Positions 13,552-13,558 of a stretch of 13,558 nt of DNA are shown one piece after another (position 1 is the first letter of the stretch; every line of letters begins with the position of its first letter). The notes under the pieces are model-generated. The model was not told the origin of the DNA, made no database searches, and was given only the letters and a program-made list of their open reading frames with translations. Source of the stretch: Chloroflexota bacterium. Its GTDB lineage: Bacteria; Chloroflexota; Dehalococcoidia; Dehalococcoidales; Fen-1064. Location: contig JAPLHG010000002.1 of NCBI GenBank assembly GCA_026389745.1, forward strand, positions 494 to 14,051. The letters run 5' to 3'. Both the position numbers and the translations under genes were made by a program.

Positions 13552-13558
13552 ATCTCTC

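Noticed and set aside
1..13558. CRISPR array, toxin-antitoxin pair or defence cluster
   Set aside because: I saw no regularly spaced direct repeats and no nuclease, toxin or defence-family motifs on either strand.

Overview
The window looks like a bacterial chromosome segment of moderate G+C. It has an accessory mobile-element zone on the left and conserved chromosomal genes on the right. The aspS-tig-clpP order, the use of TTG starts, a NAD(P)-type [NiFe] hydrogenase and a CATTGCGA...GCAAT intergenic repeat make me think of Chloroflexota, perhaps Dehalococcoidia. That placement is inference from general resemblance; no rRNA or other decisive marker is present.

Layout. (1) 1-2864: the right end of an integrated element. 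It carries a helix-turn-helix/coiled-coil gene that appears broken by a frameshift (3-830 and 863-1228), then a large serine recombinase (1254-2810) whose last codons lie inside the 3' end of a complete minus-strand tRNA-Val(CAC) gene (2792-2864). That tRNA has a convincing promoter of its own. (2) 2919-3405: debris, namely a 20-base 5' stub of another tRNA gene, the frameshifted C-terminal end of an IS3-family transposase and a probable right IS end. (3) 3406-3903: a small unrecognised protein with an N-terminal HTH and a C-terminal four-cysteine cluster. (4) 3984-7945: a hydBGDA-type group 3b [NiFe] hydrogenase operon with promoter, leader hairpin and terminator. Its beta and gamma subunits are fused, and the gamma half lacks the FAD-binding segment. 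(5) 7952-9535: three minus-strand genes: a gamma-glutamylcyclotransferase-like protein, a patatin-like protein that has lost its middle including the catalytic Asp, and a glycerophosphodiester phosphodiesterase. (6) 9628-13456: aspS, tig and clpP on the plus strand, all apparently intact, followed by a repeat that runs to the window edge.

How the parts work together. The hydrogenase subunits would form a soluble complex passing electrons between H2 and NAD(P)(H) through Fe-S clusters and FAD. Loss of the flavin segment should block the last step, so the complex is either defective or has another electron partner. aspS, tig and clpP cover tRNA charging, nascent-chain folding and protein turnover. 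The left element is most simply an integrative element that uses tRNA-Val as its attachment site.

The observations most worth checking are the FAD-segment deletion, the recombinase/tRNA overlap, the apparent ATT start of the hydrogenase small subunit and the gutted patatin gene. I found no CRISPR array, no recognisable defence system, and nothing I can firmly call a new system.
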